The notes under the pieces were generated by a model, which made no database searches, was not told the origin of the DNA, and worked only from the letters and a program-made list of their open reading frames with translations. The position numbers were made by a program, and so were the translations under genes. This document shows positions 15,019 to 22,968 of a stretch of 64,000 bases of DNA, in pieces (the first letter of the stretch is position 1; the number at the start of each line of letters is the position of its first letter). Location: NCBI RefSeq assembly GCF_016127315.1, contig NZ_CP065997.1, forward strand, positions 3,472,001 to 3,536,000, in the 5' to 3' direction. This stretch comes from Achromobacter deleyi (GTDB taxonomy: Bacteria > Pseudomonadota > Gammaproteobacteria > Burkholderiales > Burkholderiaceae_B).

Positions 15019-15656
15019 TGAGCCAATACGAAGACTTGGCAGGCCAGCGCTTCGGCATCCTGACCGCTGTTTGTCGCATCGAAGGTAAGTGGCAGTGCGT
15101 GTGCGACTGTGGATCCGTTCGACTGGTCTTCGCAAACAACCTGAAGAAGGGCAACTCGAAATCGTGCGGCTGTGTCGGCCGGGCGAAGTGCGCGCGGCGC
15201 ATGGCGAGCCTCAATCGGGTGCACGGCGACGCAGGGTCAAAGGAGCATCAGATTTGGGCCGGGATCATCAAACGATGCACGCGGCCGTCGGACATGCACT
15301 GGCCGAAGTATGGCGCCCAAGGCATAACGGTCGCCCCGGAGTGGATGTCCTACGAGCAGTTCCTTGCGGATATGGGCCGCGCGCCAACGCCTGCGCACAC
15401 CATAGACCGAATCGACAACAACGCAGGTTATTCAGCGGCCAACTGCCGCTGGGCGACCCCGTTTCAACAGGCGCAGAACAGATCAACCAACCGCTACACC
15501 GTCGTCGACGGAAAGGTTGTGTGTTTCTCCGAAGCCGCACGTCTTTTGGGTATTGAGAGGTCGAGAATCTTTTCCATGGCTCGTCGTGGCTTAGTGGAAG
15601 AGGTCCCCTACATCCCTGGCGGCGGCGCAACCTTGAGCAGAGAGGAGGCGGCATGA
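15018..15656 (+). CDS. HNH (His-Me finger) endonuclease
   Basis: A 212-residue protein. An N-terminal CVCDCGS/CGCVG zinc knuckle-like region precedes the nuclease core THTIDRIDNNAGYSAANCRW (without its first letter, about residues 133-151) and QQAQNRSTNRY. A C-terminal HTH-like segment (SEAARLLGIERSRIFSMARRG) could bind DNA. The composition is somewhat lower in GC than its neighbours. It looks like a free-standing homing endonuclease that has entered the nin region. Confidence 0.8.
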   Translation: MSQYEDLAGQRFGILTAVCRIEGKWQCVCDCGSVRLVFANNLKKGNSKSCGCVGRAKCARRMASLNRVHGDAGSKEHQIWAGIIKRCTRPSDMHWPKYGAQGITVAPEWMSYEQFLADMGRAPTPAHTIDRIDNNAGYSAANCRWATPFQQAQNRSTNRYTVVDGKVVCFSEAARLLGIERSRIFSMARRGLVEEVPYIPGGGATLSREEAA

Positions 15657-16531
15657 GCCACCAAGCCGTCGAATGGGCGCTGAGCCAGCCAATCAGCCAC
15701 GCACCGGCCAAGCAGATCCTGACGGTTATGGCGCACTACGCGCACAAGGACCAGCGCCCCTGGACCGCCTACCCCTCGGTCACGCAGTTGGTGCGTGACA
15801 CCGGGCAGGACCGCAAGACAGTGCTGGCCAACCTGGTCCGCCTGGTTGAATGCGGGGCGCTGCGTGACACCGGTGAGCGCGCAGGAATGACCAAATCGGT
15901 CACCGTCTACGAACTTTCCGAGCCGACAAGCGATACCAAAACTGGTACCGCTTCACGGGCCCAAAGCCGTCCCAAATCTGGTACCTCTTCGACCCACCAA
16001 GCAGTCCCAAAACTGGAACTGCTAAGCGGTACCGAAACTGGTACCGCTTTGGATGGCGGAAGCAGTCCCAATTTTTCCGGAAGCAGTACCAGTTTTGCCG
16101 GGAAGCAGTCCCAAAATCCACCCGAAGCAGTACCAGTTTTCCCTACAGAACAGGTAGAACAGGTATTAGGAACAGGTAAAGGAACAGGTAATACCGCGCA
16201 TGCGCGCGTGACGGCCAAGCGCCCGAACCTGATCGACTTCGAGCTGCCGGACTGGTTGCCGCGTGATGCTTGGGTGGACTGGGTTGAACACCGGATCGTC
16301 GTGAAGGCTCCGATGACCGAGCGCGCGGCCACGATGGCCATCAACCACCTCGCCAAGCTGCGAGCCGCCGGCAATGACCCGGTGGCGGTGATCGAGCAGA
16401 GCGTGCGCAGTGGGAAGTGGACCGACCTGTACCCCCTGCGCGATCAACGCGGCGGCTTCGGCATGCCCATGGCCCGCCAGGCAGCCGCAGAGGCGGAGCA
16501 CCAAAGATTTCTGCAACTGACCAGCGGCTGA
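15653..16531 (+). CDS. Replication initiator (lambda O-like architecture)
   Basis: A 292-residue protein. Residues 1-85 form a winged helix (YPSVTQLVRDTGQDRKTVLANLVRLVECGAL). The middle, about 90-180, is a low-complexity linker whose DNA carries the iterons at 15928-16140. The C-terminal 100 residues (FELPDWLPRDAWVDWVEHR) are a helical domain that would contact the helicase loader encoded next. This domain plan, with origin inside the linker, is that of lambda O. Sequence identity to O is not apparent. Confidence 0.8.
   Translation: MSHQAVEWALSQPISHAPAKQILTVMAHYAHKDQRPWTAYPSVTQLVRDTGQDRKTVLANLVRLVECGALRDTGERAGMTKSVTVYELSEPTSDTKTGTASRAQSRPKSGTSSTHQAVPKLELLSGTETGTALDGGSSPNFSGSSTSFAGKQSQNPPEAVPVFPTEQVEQVLGTGKGTGNTAHARVTAKRPNLIDFELPDWLPRDAWVDWVEHRIVVKAPMTERAATMAINHLAKLRAAGNDPVAVIEQSVRSGKWTDLYPLRDQRGGFGMPMARQAAAEAEHQRFLQLTSG
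15928..16190 (+). other. Predicted phage replication origin (iterons)
   Basis: Four 26-base imperfect dyads start at 15928, 15964, 15999 and 16024; each has the arms AAGCrGTmCC and GGTAC(C/T)GCTT or close variants. They are followed by four half-sites beginning AAGCAGT at 16060, 16081, 16103 and 16125, spaced 21-22 bases. Then GAACAGGTA is repeated four times (16148, 16157, 16170, 16182) in the most A-rich part, a candidate unwinding element. All lie inside the initiator gene. Confidence 0.8.
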
Positions 16532-16539
16532 GGCATGTG

Positions 16540-17289
16540 ATGCAGCCCAACGATAACGACGCATTCGGCAAGCGCCTGGCGGGCGTCTTCGAGGTGTACA
16601 ACCGCACGCGGCCGTCAGCCGAGGCTATGGCCGTCTGGTGGCGGATTCTGCAACCGTTCCCTCTGGACGCCGTAAGCCGCGCCCTGGGAACGTACACGCG
16701 CACCGAACCGAAGTTTCCGCCGACGCCGGCCCAGATCCTGGAGCTGCTGGGGCAGGGCGCCGGAGACAGCCGGCTGACGGCTGATGAGGCTTGGCCTGTG
16801 GCGTTGGCGTCCCAGGATGAAGCGGAAACCGTCGTCTGGACCGCCGAAATCGCTCAGGCGTTTGCTGCCTGCCGGCCGGTCCTCGATGCCGGCGACGACG
16901 TTGGCGCGCGCATGGCATTCCGCGCGGCCTACGAGCGGCTGGTGGCGGCCGCCAGGATGGAGGGCAAGCCTGCCGCCTGGACCGTGTCCCTCGGGTTCAA
17001 CGCTGAGCGTCGCGCCGTGGCGCTGGAGCGCGCCGTGCACCTCGGCCAACTGTCCGCGCCGGCCATCGAACACCTGTTGCCGGCGCCGGCAGAAGTAACC
17101 CCAGATGACCAGGCCGCCGCCGAGAACATCGCCCGTCTCAAGCAGATGTTGGCCAATGCCATGAGCCCAGCCGAAAAGCGCGCGAAGCAGCGCGAGCAAC
17201 TGGCGGCGGCCGAGCGAGAGCGCCTGGACAGGCTCAAGGCTCAGGCCTCCGCCAAAGTCGAACAACTACAGAAGGGAGCAGCCGCATGA
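16540..17289 (+). CDS. Probable replication helicase loader (P-like)
   Basis: A 249-residue protein following the initiator. Its N-terminal part (FGKRLAGVFEVYNRTRPSAE, WWRILQPFPLDAVSRAL and KFPPTPAQILELL) matches a domain common in phage replication P-like proteins; the C-terminal half is a charged helix. It has no Walker motif, so it would act as a loader or adaptor instead of an ATPase. An ATG at 16535 is unusable because TGA follows directly. Confidence 0.65.
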   Translation: MQPNDNDAFGKRLAGVFEVYNRTRPSAEAMAVWWRILQPFPLDAVSRALGTYTRTEPKFPPTPAQILELLGQGAGDSRLTADEAWPVALASQDEAETVVWTAEIAQAFAACRPVLDAGDDVGARMAFRAAYERLVAAARMEGKPAAWTVSLGFNAERRAVALERAVHLGQLSAPAIEHLLPAPAEVTPDDQAAAENIARLKQMLANAMSPAEKRAKQREQLAAAERERLDRLKAQASAKVEQLQKGAAA

Positions 17290-17882
17290 AAGAACCCGTT
17301 CACGTCGCCGACGACATGAAGTCCTTCATGTCTGACCTGCGCCAGAGGGTTGATTACCCAATGGTTCCGCCGGCTTGGTCCGCTGACCTATCGATCAAGT
17401 TCGCCAATATCCGCCGGGCCTACCGCGAGTTTCAAGCGCGGGTGGATGTTGGTCTGGAAAGCTGGTTCGGCGAGAACCAATATGCGGTTGGCGACTGGGT
17501 CCTGATCTTTTCGCCGATTGAGCAGGAGGCCTGGTACCACATCCGCCGTGCCGGCCTACCCATGTGGCCGCAATTGCCCGTGGCGGGGTTCTTCCTGGAC
17601 TTCGGTAACCCCATCGCCAAGGTAGCGTTGGAGTGCGACGGCGCCAAGTTCCACGACGCCCGCAAGGATGCTGCTCGCGACCGGAAGCTGGCCGGCCTCG
17701 GTTGGACGATCTACCGCGTCCCCGGGTGGCAATGCATGCGCGATGTTGAGCTCCCCGACGGATACGAATACCTGGAGCGAGAGGACCGGCTCCTTGCTCG
17801 CCAGGAAGCGCGCGCCCAGACCCTCCTGCCGGTGATTGAGCAACTGGCCTCCCATTTCCCCCGCAAGGACCACGACGCATGA
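17286..17882 (+). CDS. DUF559/Vsr-like endonuclease-fold protein
   Basis: A 198-residue protein. Around residues 103-143, FFLDFGNPIAKVALECDGAK and RDRKLAGLGWTIYRVPGW give the PD-(D/E)xK pattern (D ... ExDG ... R) of the DUF559/very-short-patch nuclease group. It may process replication or recombination intermediates together with the RuvC-like protein encoded next, whose ATG overlaps its stop. Confidence 0.7.
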   Translation: MKEPVHVADDMKSFMSDLRQRVDYPMVPPAWSADLSIKFANIRRAYREFQARVDVGLESWFGENQYAVGDWVLIFSPIEQEAWYHIRRAGLPMWPQLPVAGFFLDFGNPIAKVALECDGAKFHDARKDAARDRKLAGLGWTIYRVPGWQCMRDVELPDGYEYLEREDRLLARQEARAQTLLPVIEQLASHFPRKDHDA

Positions 17883-18589
17883 CCCTACCGAACCTCACCC
17901 CCCAGGGCGCCGACGTGGCGCTCGATCCGATGCAGGGAACGCTCAACGACAGGATCAGGACACTGGCCGTGGCCTGCGGCGGTTATGCCCTTGACGCCCC
18001 GGACAGCTTCGCGCGCGTGGACGCCGTGCCCGACCCCTGGGCCTGGGATGGCGCCCAAAGCAGCATGATCATCCCGGAAAGCCGCGCCAATGCTGGTTCT
18101 GGGGTGGCGCCTTCGGTGGGCCTGAACATCAACATCCTGGCGCTGGACCTGGGCACGAAAACGGGCTACGCGCTGCGCCGGCGCGATGGCGCTATGCGCT
18201 ACGGCACCGTGGACTTCACACCGCGCAAGTCCTGGACACCTGGGCAGCGCTGGGCCCGGTTCCGCGGCTGGTTAGCCGACACGGTCGCCACCTTCCAGAT
18301 CGACGCCATCGTGTACGAGCGCGTCGTCTTCGGCCACAGCAGCGCCGCGTCGTCGGACGTCTACGGCGGGTTCAAGGCGCTGGTGGAGCTGGCCGCCGAC
18401 ACGCACAGCCTGACGCTGTCCAGCGTGGCCGTGCCGACGGTCAAGAAGCATTTCACGGGCAGCGGCCGGGCCGACAAGGACGCCATGATGGCCCAGGCCA
18501 AGGCGCGCGGGTTCAGCCCGGACAGCCACAACGCAGCCGACGCCCTGGCCATCCTGCACTGGGCCGTCGATCAGGAGCGCAAAGCATGA
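17879..18589 (+). CDS. RuvC-like Holliday junction resolvase
   Basis: A 236-residue protein. After about 85 poorly conserved residues comes the RNase H-fold core: NILALDLGTKTGYAL (first acidic residue), DAIVYERVV (Glu), and SHNAADALAILHWA with the C-terminal Asp. These are the catalytic carboxylates of phage RuvC-like nucleases that cut branched DNA before packaging. It replaces RusA/RuvC functions of other lambdoid nin regions. Confidence 0.85.
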   Translation: MTLPNLTPQGADVALDPMQGTLNDRIRTLAVACGGYALDAPDSFARVDAVPDPWAWDGAQSSMIIPESRANAGSGVAPSVGLNINILALDLGTKTGYALRRRDGAMRYGTVDFTPRKSWTPGQRWARFRGWLADTVATFQIDAIVYERVVFGHSSAASSDVYGGFKALVELAADTHSLTLSSVAVPTVKKHFTGSGRADKDAMMAQAKARGFSPDSHNAADALAILHWAVDQERKA

Positions 18590-19008
18590 CCACACACGAA
18601 CAGACCGCGCGGGCCAAGCTTCCGCGCCTGATCCCCGTAGAAGGACGGATGGACGGCTGCTGGCTTTGCGTGGACGCCACGGTATCTTGCCGCGGCGTCA
18701 CGCCGAAAGACGCGTATGACGGCTGGCTGATGGCGGCGATCATCGAGGCCCAGCCGGGTGAGCCGGTCAAGCCCGCGAAGCGCGCACGACCACCCAGGCC
18801 CAAGCCTGCGCCCGCGGTCAAGCCGGCATCGACGCCATCCGCCGCCCTGGACATTCCCGTATTCGTGGCCCCGGCGCGCACCAGCAACGCATTGCAGCGC
18901 CCGCCGCTCAGCCTGTCGTCCGTGGGCCTGCGCCTGAACGGCGAGCGCGCGCTGGCGGCCCAGCCGAAAACGCCCTCGCTCTCGGGCGGCCGGCGGGGAG
19001 GGGAGTGA
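18586..19008 (+). CDS. Hypothetical phage protein with Pro/Ala-rich tail
   Basis: A 140-residue protein. The first 55 residues look folded (DGCWLCVDATVSCRGVTPKD). The rest is a Pro/Ala/Lys linker (KPAKRARPPRPKPAPAVKPA), likely disordered. ATGA and TGATG overlaps couple it to its neighbours. No function can be assigned. Confidence 0.6.
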   Translation: MTTHEQTARAKLPRLIPVEGRMDGCWLCVDATVSCRGVTPKDAYDGWLMAAIIEAQPGEPVKPAKRARPPRPKPAPAVKPASTPSAALDIPVFVAPARTSNALQRPPLSLSSVGLRLNGERALAAQPKTPSLSGGRRGGE

Positions 19009-19394
19009 TGAAGTGGCTCACACGCGATACGGTCAGGGCGCCATACCTGTTGCTGTGCCTCACCGAAGCTGAGTACGCCCGGGCCGTGCGGCATTGCGCC
19101 GTCCGCAATCCGGAAGGGTGGCTCGACGAGGAGCGACAAGCGGCCTGCGTGCACACGTGGGAGAAGGATGGGGCGCTGGTCTGTGTCGTCTGTCTTGCCC
19201 CCGACTCGCTTGAGCGGGACCCGGTGGCCGTGATTCTCACCCTGGTGCACGAGGCCGTGCACGTCTTCCAACGAATGTGCGACTCCATCGGCGAGAGCGC
19301 ACCTAGCCGTGAATTCGAAGCCTATTCAATCGAGCGGATATCAGAGGCGCTGATTTTCGAGTACCGGCGGCGGTATCAAGGGGGCAAGCCATGA
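19008..19394 (+). CDS. Putative phage zincin (HExxH protein)
   Basis: A 128-residue protein with LVHEAVHVFQ (about residues 84-93), the HExxH zinc-binding signature of metallopeptidases, followed by EFEAYSIERISEAL, where the Glu could be the third zinc ligand. It is too small for a secreted peptidase and has no signal peptide, so it would act inside the cell. Similar short proteins occur in the early region of other Burkholderiales phages. Confidence 0.65.
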   Translation: MKWLTRDTVRAPYLLLCLTEAEYARAVRHCAVRNPEGWLDEERQAACVHTWEKDGALVCVVCLAPDSLERDPVAVILTLVHEAVHVFQRMCDSIGESAPSREFEAYSIERISEALIFEYRRRYQGGKP

Positions 19395-19597
19395 CCTGGT
19401 CCAGCAAGTCCGAGCGCGGCGACCCGGCCAAGCTGCTGGAACGCCGCCAAGAGCCGCCCGCCGCGCGCACCTGCGCCGGATGCAAGGAAATCCGACTGAT
19501 CACCAGCCCATTCGGCGGTCGGCGCGTGCTGCGCTGCGCCCTGGGCGAGGAAATCGGCCAACGTTGTTCGAAGTACGAGGAGCGCACCGCGCCATGA
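19391..19597 (+). CDS. Small cysteine-containing phage protein
   Basis: 68 residues with CAGCKEIRLI, then RCALG and RCSKYEE. The four cysteines (CxxC, C, C) could form a small zinc site. It overlaps both neighbouring genes by ATGA. Confidence 0.6.
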   Translation: MTWSSKSERGDPAKLLERRQEPPAARTCAGCKEIRLITSPFGGRRVLRCALGEEIGQRCSKYEERTAP

Positions 19598-20037
19598 AGA
19601 CGCCGAAACTACTGCTGGATCGCCTGCCGGCCGATTTTCATGACCGCCTGTGCAACTGGGGCGAGGTCATGCGCGACCGCCACCGGCGCGCCGTGTCGCC
19701 CACCTACCAGGTGTGCCGCGACCTGGCCCGCCGGGCAGGGCAGACCCGCAACCTGGAGAACGACGCGGTGCAGGAATGGGACGAGGCCGACGCCGGGCTC
19801 ATCGAGCGGGCCTGGAGCCTGGCCGCCTCATACCGCATGCACCCGCAGGCGCCGCTGCTGTTGCGCGCCTACTACGTGATGGGCCACCCGCCGTACCTCA
19901 TCTGTCGCATGCAGGGCATCCGCGCCCGCGAGTTCGACGACATCCTCGTGCGGTGTGTCGCGTATTTCCAGCAGTTTGTTGCACAATTCGAGAATCGGCT
20001 GCATAATTCTGCTCAATCCGTGATGACTACCGTCTGA
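19594..20037 (+). CDS. Protein in the Q (late antiterminator) position
   Basis: A 147-residue helical protein, the last early gene. The segment APLLLRAYYVMGHPPYLICR followed by MQGIRAREFDDILVRCVAYF resembles the sigma-region-4-like HTH of phage late regulators (DUF1133/RinA/ArpU type). Together with the strong terminator directly downstream, this suggests it allows late transcription. No close sequence match to lambda Q is seen. Confidence 0.55.
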   Translation: MKTPKLLLDRLPADFHDRLCNWGEVMRDRHRRAVSPTYQVCRDLARRAGQTRNLENDAVQEWDEADAGLIERAWSLAASYRMHPQAPLLLRAYYVMGHPPYLICRMQGIRAREFDDILVRCVAYFQQFVAQFENRLHNSAQSVMTTV

Positions 20038-20086
20038 CGACGAGACCCGATGCCCGCAGGCGGACGTCGCGCGTCCGGAAGAAATA

Positions 20087-20117
20087 AGCCCCGAGCCTTT
20101 GGCCGGGGCTTTTGCTT
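20087..20117 (+). terminator. Terminator between early and late genes
   Basis: AGCCCCG (20087-20093) pairs with CGGGGCT (20104-20110), followed by TTTTGCTTT. It would stop early transcripts and is a natural target for the regulator encoded immediately upstream. Confidence 0.85.
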
Positions 20118-20143
20118 TGCGGGCTGACTCTTCAGGAGCGCAT

Positions 20144-20218
20144 ATGTTCGGTGGCAATGAACGCGAAGACTCGCCCTTTTACCCCGCCCGCAGGCCCGGC
20201 CTCGGTCCCTCCAAATGA
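20144..20218 (+). CDS. Possible 24-residue leader peptide
   Basis: ATG at 20144 is preceded by AGGAG with a 5-base gap, and the stop overlaps the next ATG. The peptide reads MFGGNERED then SPFYPARRPG. The good ribosome site and coupling are the only support. Confidence 0.35.
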   Translation: MFGGNEREDSPFYPARRPGLGPSK

Positions 20219-20454
20219 TCGATCATCCCCATCTCACCGGAACCGATGTGGTCCGCACCCTGGCCGGCCTGGCCAAGCTTCTGGGCCACCGAATCGGCGC
20301 AGGAGGCATCCTCATCGATGAACGGACCGGAAACGTTGCCGATTTTCGATCGGAAGGCGAAAAGCTCCAGGACGCAATTGCCGCCGGCGATATCGCCAAA
20401 GTCCGGTTCATTCTCGAAATGGATGCCGCCAAGCATCCGGGCCGCGGCAGCTAA
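20215..20454 (+). CDS. Hypothetical phage protein
   Basis: A 79-residue protein (MIDHPHLTGTDVVRTLAGLA) with GEKLQDAIAAGDIAKVRFIL near its end. No family. The 212 bases that follow (20455-20666) hold no gene; they are GC-rich with several inverted repeats and, lying just before the terminase genes, are a candidate place for the packaging site. Confidence 0.6.
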   Translation: MIDHPHLTGTDVVRTLAGLAKLLGHRIGAGGILIDERTGNVADFRSEGEKLQDAIAAGDIAKVRFILEMDAAKHPGRGS

Positions 20455-20666
20455 GCACATTCCCCGGACCCAGCCCAGCCAGACGGGCGCCCGCGCGGGG
20501 GATCAAAGCGCGCGGGACTTTCTCCCCGGCCTCGTCGCCGGGTCTGGTAGACGAGAACCGCACACGCCCAGCTCGCCCAGTGGGCGGGTAAGTCGGATGG
20601 GCGCATCCTGAATCACTTTCAACGCGGAATCGATGCCTGCGGCGTCGCTCCCAGAGGGACCGCGCC

Positions 20667-21227
20667 ATGGCACGACCATCCAAGTACCAGCCCGGGTTCG
20701 CCGAGCAGGCCACCAAGCTTTGCAAGCTCGGCGCGTCTGACGAGCAGATCGCGTGGTTCTTTGACGTAACTCTGGCTGAAATTGCCCAATGGGCTTGGCA
20801 GCACGAGGAGTTCTTCCAGGCCATCACGCCGAACGACGAGCGGCGCCGGCAGTGGGCGGCGGAGGATAGACAGAGCCGATCCCTCGTCTCAGCGTATCGC
20901 CGTGCGCGTCGGATGCGCAACCCGACGGAACGAATTGCCAATTCCATGCGCGCCCGTATGTGGGCGGCGCTGAAGGGCAAGACGTCCGGCGCGTGCTTGA
21001 GTCGTCTCGGCTATTCCCTGGAGGATCTGCGCGCGCATCTGGAGCGGCGTTTCCAGCAGGGGATGGGCTGGGAAAACTATGGGAAGTGGCACATCGATCA
21101 TGTAAGGCCGTGCGCTTCGTTTGATCTGACGGATGCACAGCAGTTTGCCGAATGCTGGTCCCTTGAGAACCTGCAGCCGCTATGGGCAGCAGAGAATGTC
21201 AGGAAAGGGGCTAGATATGTCGCATGA
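20667..21227 (+). CDS. HNH endonuclease with TerS-like N-terminal HTH
   Basis: A 186-residue protein. Residues 1-52 (MARPSKYQPGFAEQATKLCK ... ASDEQIAWFFDVTLAEIAQW) align with the N-terminal HTH of the terminase small subunit encoded next. The C-terminal part has WHIDHVRPCASFDL and CWSLENLQPLWAAEN, an HNH metal site. HNH proteins beside terminase are needed for packaging-site cleavage in HK97-type phages. The HTH-HNH combination may bring the nuclease to the packaging site; that is inference. Confidence 0.75.
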   Translation: MARPSKYQPGFAEQATKLCKLGASDEQIAWFFDVTLAEIAQWAWQHEEFFQAITPNDERRRQWAAEDRQSRSLVSAYRRARRMRNPTERIANSMRARMWAALKGKTSGACLSRLGYSLEDLRAHLERRFQQGMGWENYGKWHIDHVRPCASFDLTDAQQFAECWSLENLQPLWAAENVRKGARYVA

Positions 21228-21702
21228 GACGAAAGCGGGCCAGCCGCGCAAGCGCGGGCGTCCGTCGGCCTATCAGGAAGAATACGCAGTGTGGGCGGAA
21301 AAGCTCGCCAAACTGGGGGCAACCGATGCGGACCTCGCCGATGCGTTCGGCGTGACAGAGGTGACCGTCAACACCTGGAAGAAGCGGTACCCGGAGTTTT
21401 CTTTAGCCCTAAAAAGGGGCAAAGCCATGGCAGACGCCGAGGTGGCCGATAGGCTGTTTCAGCGCGCCCTGGGCTACACGCATGCCGAGGACGACATCCG
21501 GGTGTGCGACGGCGTGATCGTCACGACGCCCACCACCAGGCAGTACCCGCCGGATACCACGGCCTGCATTTTCTGGCTGAAGAACCGGCGCCCAGACCTC
21601 TGGCGCGACAAGCCGGATCCGACAAACGACGACAACGCGCCGCCGCCGGTGAAGGTGGTGATCGAGGTCAAGGACGCGAGCGTCCCCGATGCCGAGCCTT
21701 AA
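21217..21702 (+). CDS. terS: Terminase small subunit
   Basis: A 161-residue DNA-recognition subunit of the packaging motor. The HTH reads LAKLGATDADLADAFGVTEV followed by NTWKKRYPEFSLALKRGK. Then come ADRLFQRALGYTH and YPPDTTACIFWLKNRRPDLW, classic for Nu1/TerS-like proteins (PF03592-like). It overlaps the upstream HNH gene by 11 bases and the large subunit gene by 14. Confidence 0.9.
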   Translation: MSHETKAGQPRKRGRPSAYQEEYAVWAEKLAKLGATDADLADAFGVTEVTVNTWKKRYPEFSLALKRGKAMADAEVADRLFQRALGYTHAEDDIRVCDGVIVTTPTTRQYPPDTTACIFWLKNRRPDLWRDKPDPTNDDNAPPPVKVVIEVKDASVPDAEP

Positions 21703-22966
21703 CCAGCCCCAGGCCCGGTTCCTGGCGCTTCCGCACAAATTCCGCGCGTTCGTCGCCGGCTTCGGCAGCGGCAAGACCTGGGTCGGCGGGGCCGGCCTGT
21801 GCCGTCACGCCTGGGAGTTCCCCCGGGTCAACTCGGGGTACTTCGCGCCAACCTACGGCCAGATCCGAGACATCTTCTACCCGACGATCGAGGAGGTGGC
21901 CCACGACTGGGGCCTGGCCGCCAAGATCAACGAGTCGAACAAGGAAGTCCATCTGTTCGCCGGCCGCAAGTACCGCGGCACGGTAATCTGCCGGTCGATG
22001 GAGAAGCCGGGCGACATCGTGGGCTTCAAGATCGGCAAGGGGCTGATCGACGAGCTGGACGTGATGAAGGCGGACAAGGCGGCGCTGGCCTGGCGCAAGA
22101 TCATTGCCCGCCTGCGCCACACCGCGCCCGGTCTGCTCAACGGCGTGGACGTGACCACGACGCCCGAGGGCTTCAAGTTCGTCTACCAGCAGTTCGTCAA
22201 GCAGGTTCGCGAGCGGCCCGATCTGGCCGCGCTGTACGGGCTGGTGCAGGCCAGCACCTACGAGAACGGCAAGAACCTGCCCGAGGATTACATTCCGTCG
22301 CTGCGCGCGAGCTACCCGCCGCAGCTGATCGCGGCGTACCTACGCGGCCTGTTCACCAACCTGACCAGCGGCAGCGTGTACGCGAACTTCGACCGGGTGC
22401 TGCACCACACGGATGCCGCCGAGGAGCCGCACGAAGAGCTGCACATCGGCATGGACTTCAACGTGCTGAACATGACGGCCACGGTCAACGTGATCCGGGC
22501 CGGCCTGCCGCTGACGGTAGGCGAGCTGACGAAGGTGCGCGATACGCCGGAGATGGTGCGGATGCTGAAAGAACGGTTCAAGGACAAGGGACACGGCGTC
22601 ACCATCTACCCAGACGCCAGCGGCGGCAACACCAGCAGCAAGAACGCGAGCGAGTCGGACCTGAGCATTCTGCGCAAGGCCGGCTTCACCGTCCGCGTGA
22701 ACAGCCGAAACCCGGCCGTGAAGGACCGCATCAACGCCGTGAACGGCATGCTGCTGAACGACGAGGGCGTCCGCCGCTGGCAGGTGAACACCGACCGCTG
22801 CCCGACGTTGACCGAGGCGCTGGAGCAGCAGGCCTACGACAAGAACGGGGAGCCGGACAAGTCCACCGGGCACGACCACCCGAATGACGCCCAGGGCTAT
22901 TTCCTGGTGCACCGCTATCCGATCACGCCCACCGGCATGAGCCGCATCAAACTCATAGGAACCTGA
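21689..22966 (+). CDS. terL: Terminase large subunit
   Basis: The 425-residue packaging ATPase and nuclease. Walker A is GFGSGKTW (24-31), Walker B GLIDELD (about 112-118), the coupling TTTPEG follows, and the RNase H-like nuclease begins at HIGMDFN (about 251) with the late acidic DHPNDA near the C-terminus. The length fits the family. Translation is coupled to the small subunit by overlap. Confidence 0.95.
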   Translation: MPSLNQPQARFLALPHKFRAFVAGFGSGKTWVGGAGLCRHAWEFPRVNSGYFAPTYGQIRDIFYPTIEEVAHDWGLAAKINESNKEVHLFAGRKYRGTVICRSMEKPGDIVGFKIGKGLIDELDVMKADKAALAWRKIIARLRHTAPGLLNGVDVTTTPEGFKFVYQQFVKQVRERPDLAALYGLVQASTYENGKNLPEDYIPSLRASYPPQLIAAYLRGLFTNLTSGSVYANFDRVLHHTDAAEEPHEELHIGMDFNVLNMTATVNVIRAGLPLTVGELTKVRDTPEMVRMLKERFKDKGHGVTIYPDASGGNTSSKNASESDLSILRKAGFTVRVNSRNPAVKDRINAVNGMLLNDEGVRRWQVNTDRCPTLTEALEQQAYDKNGEPDKSTGHDHPNDAQGYFLVHRYPITPTGMSRIKLIGT

Positions 22967-22968
22967 CC

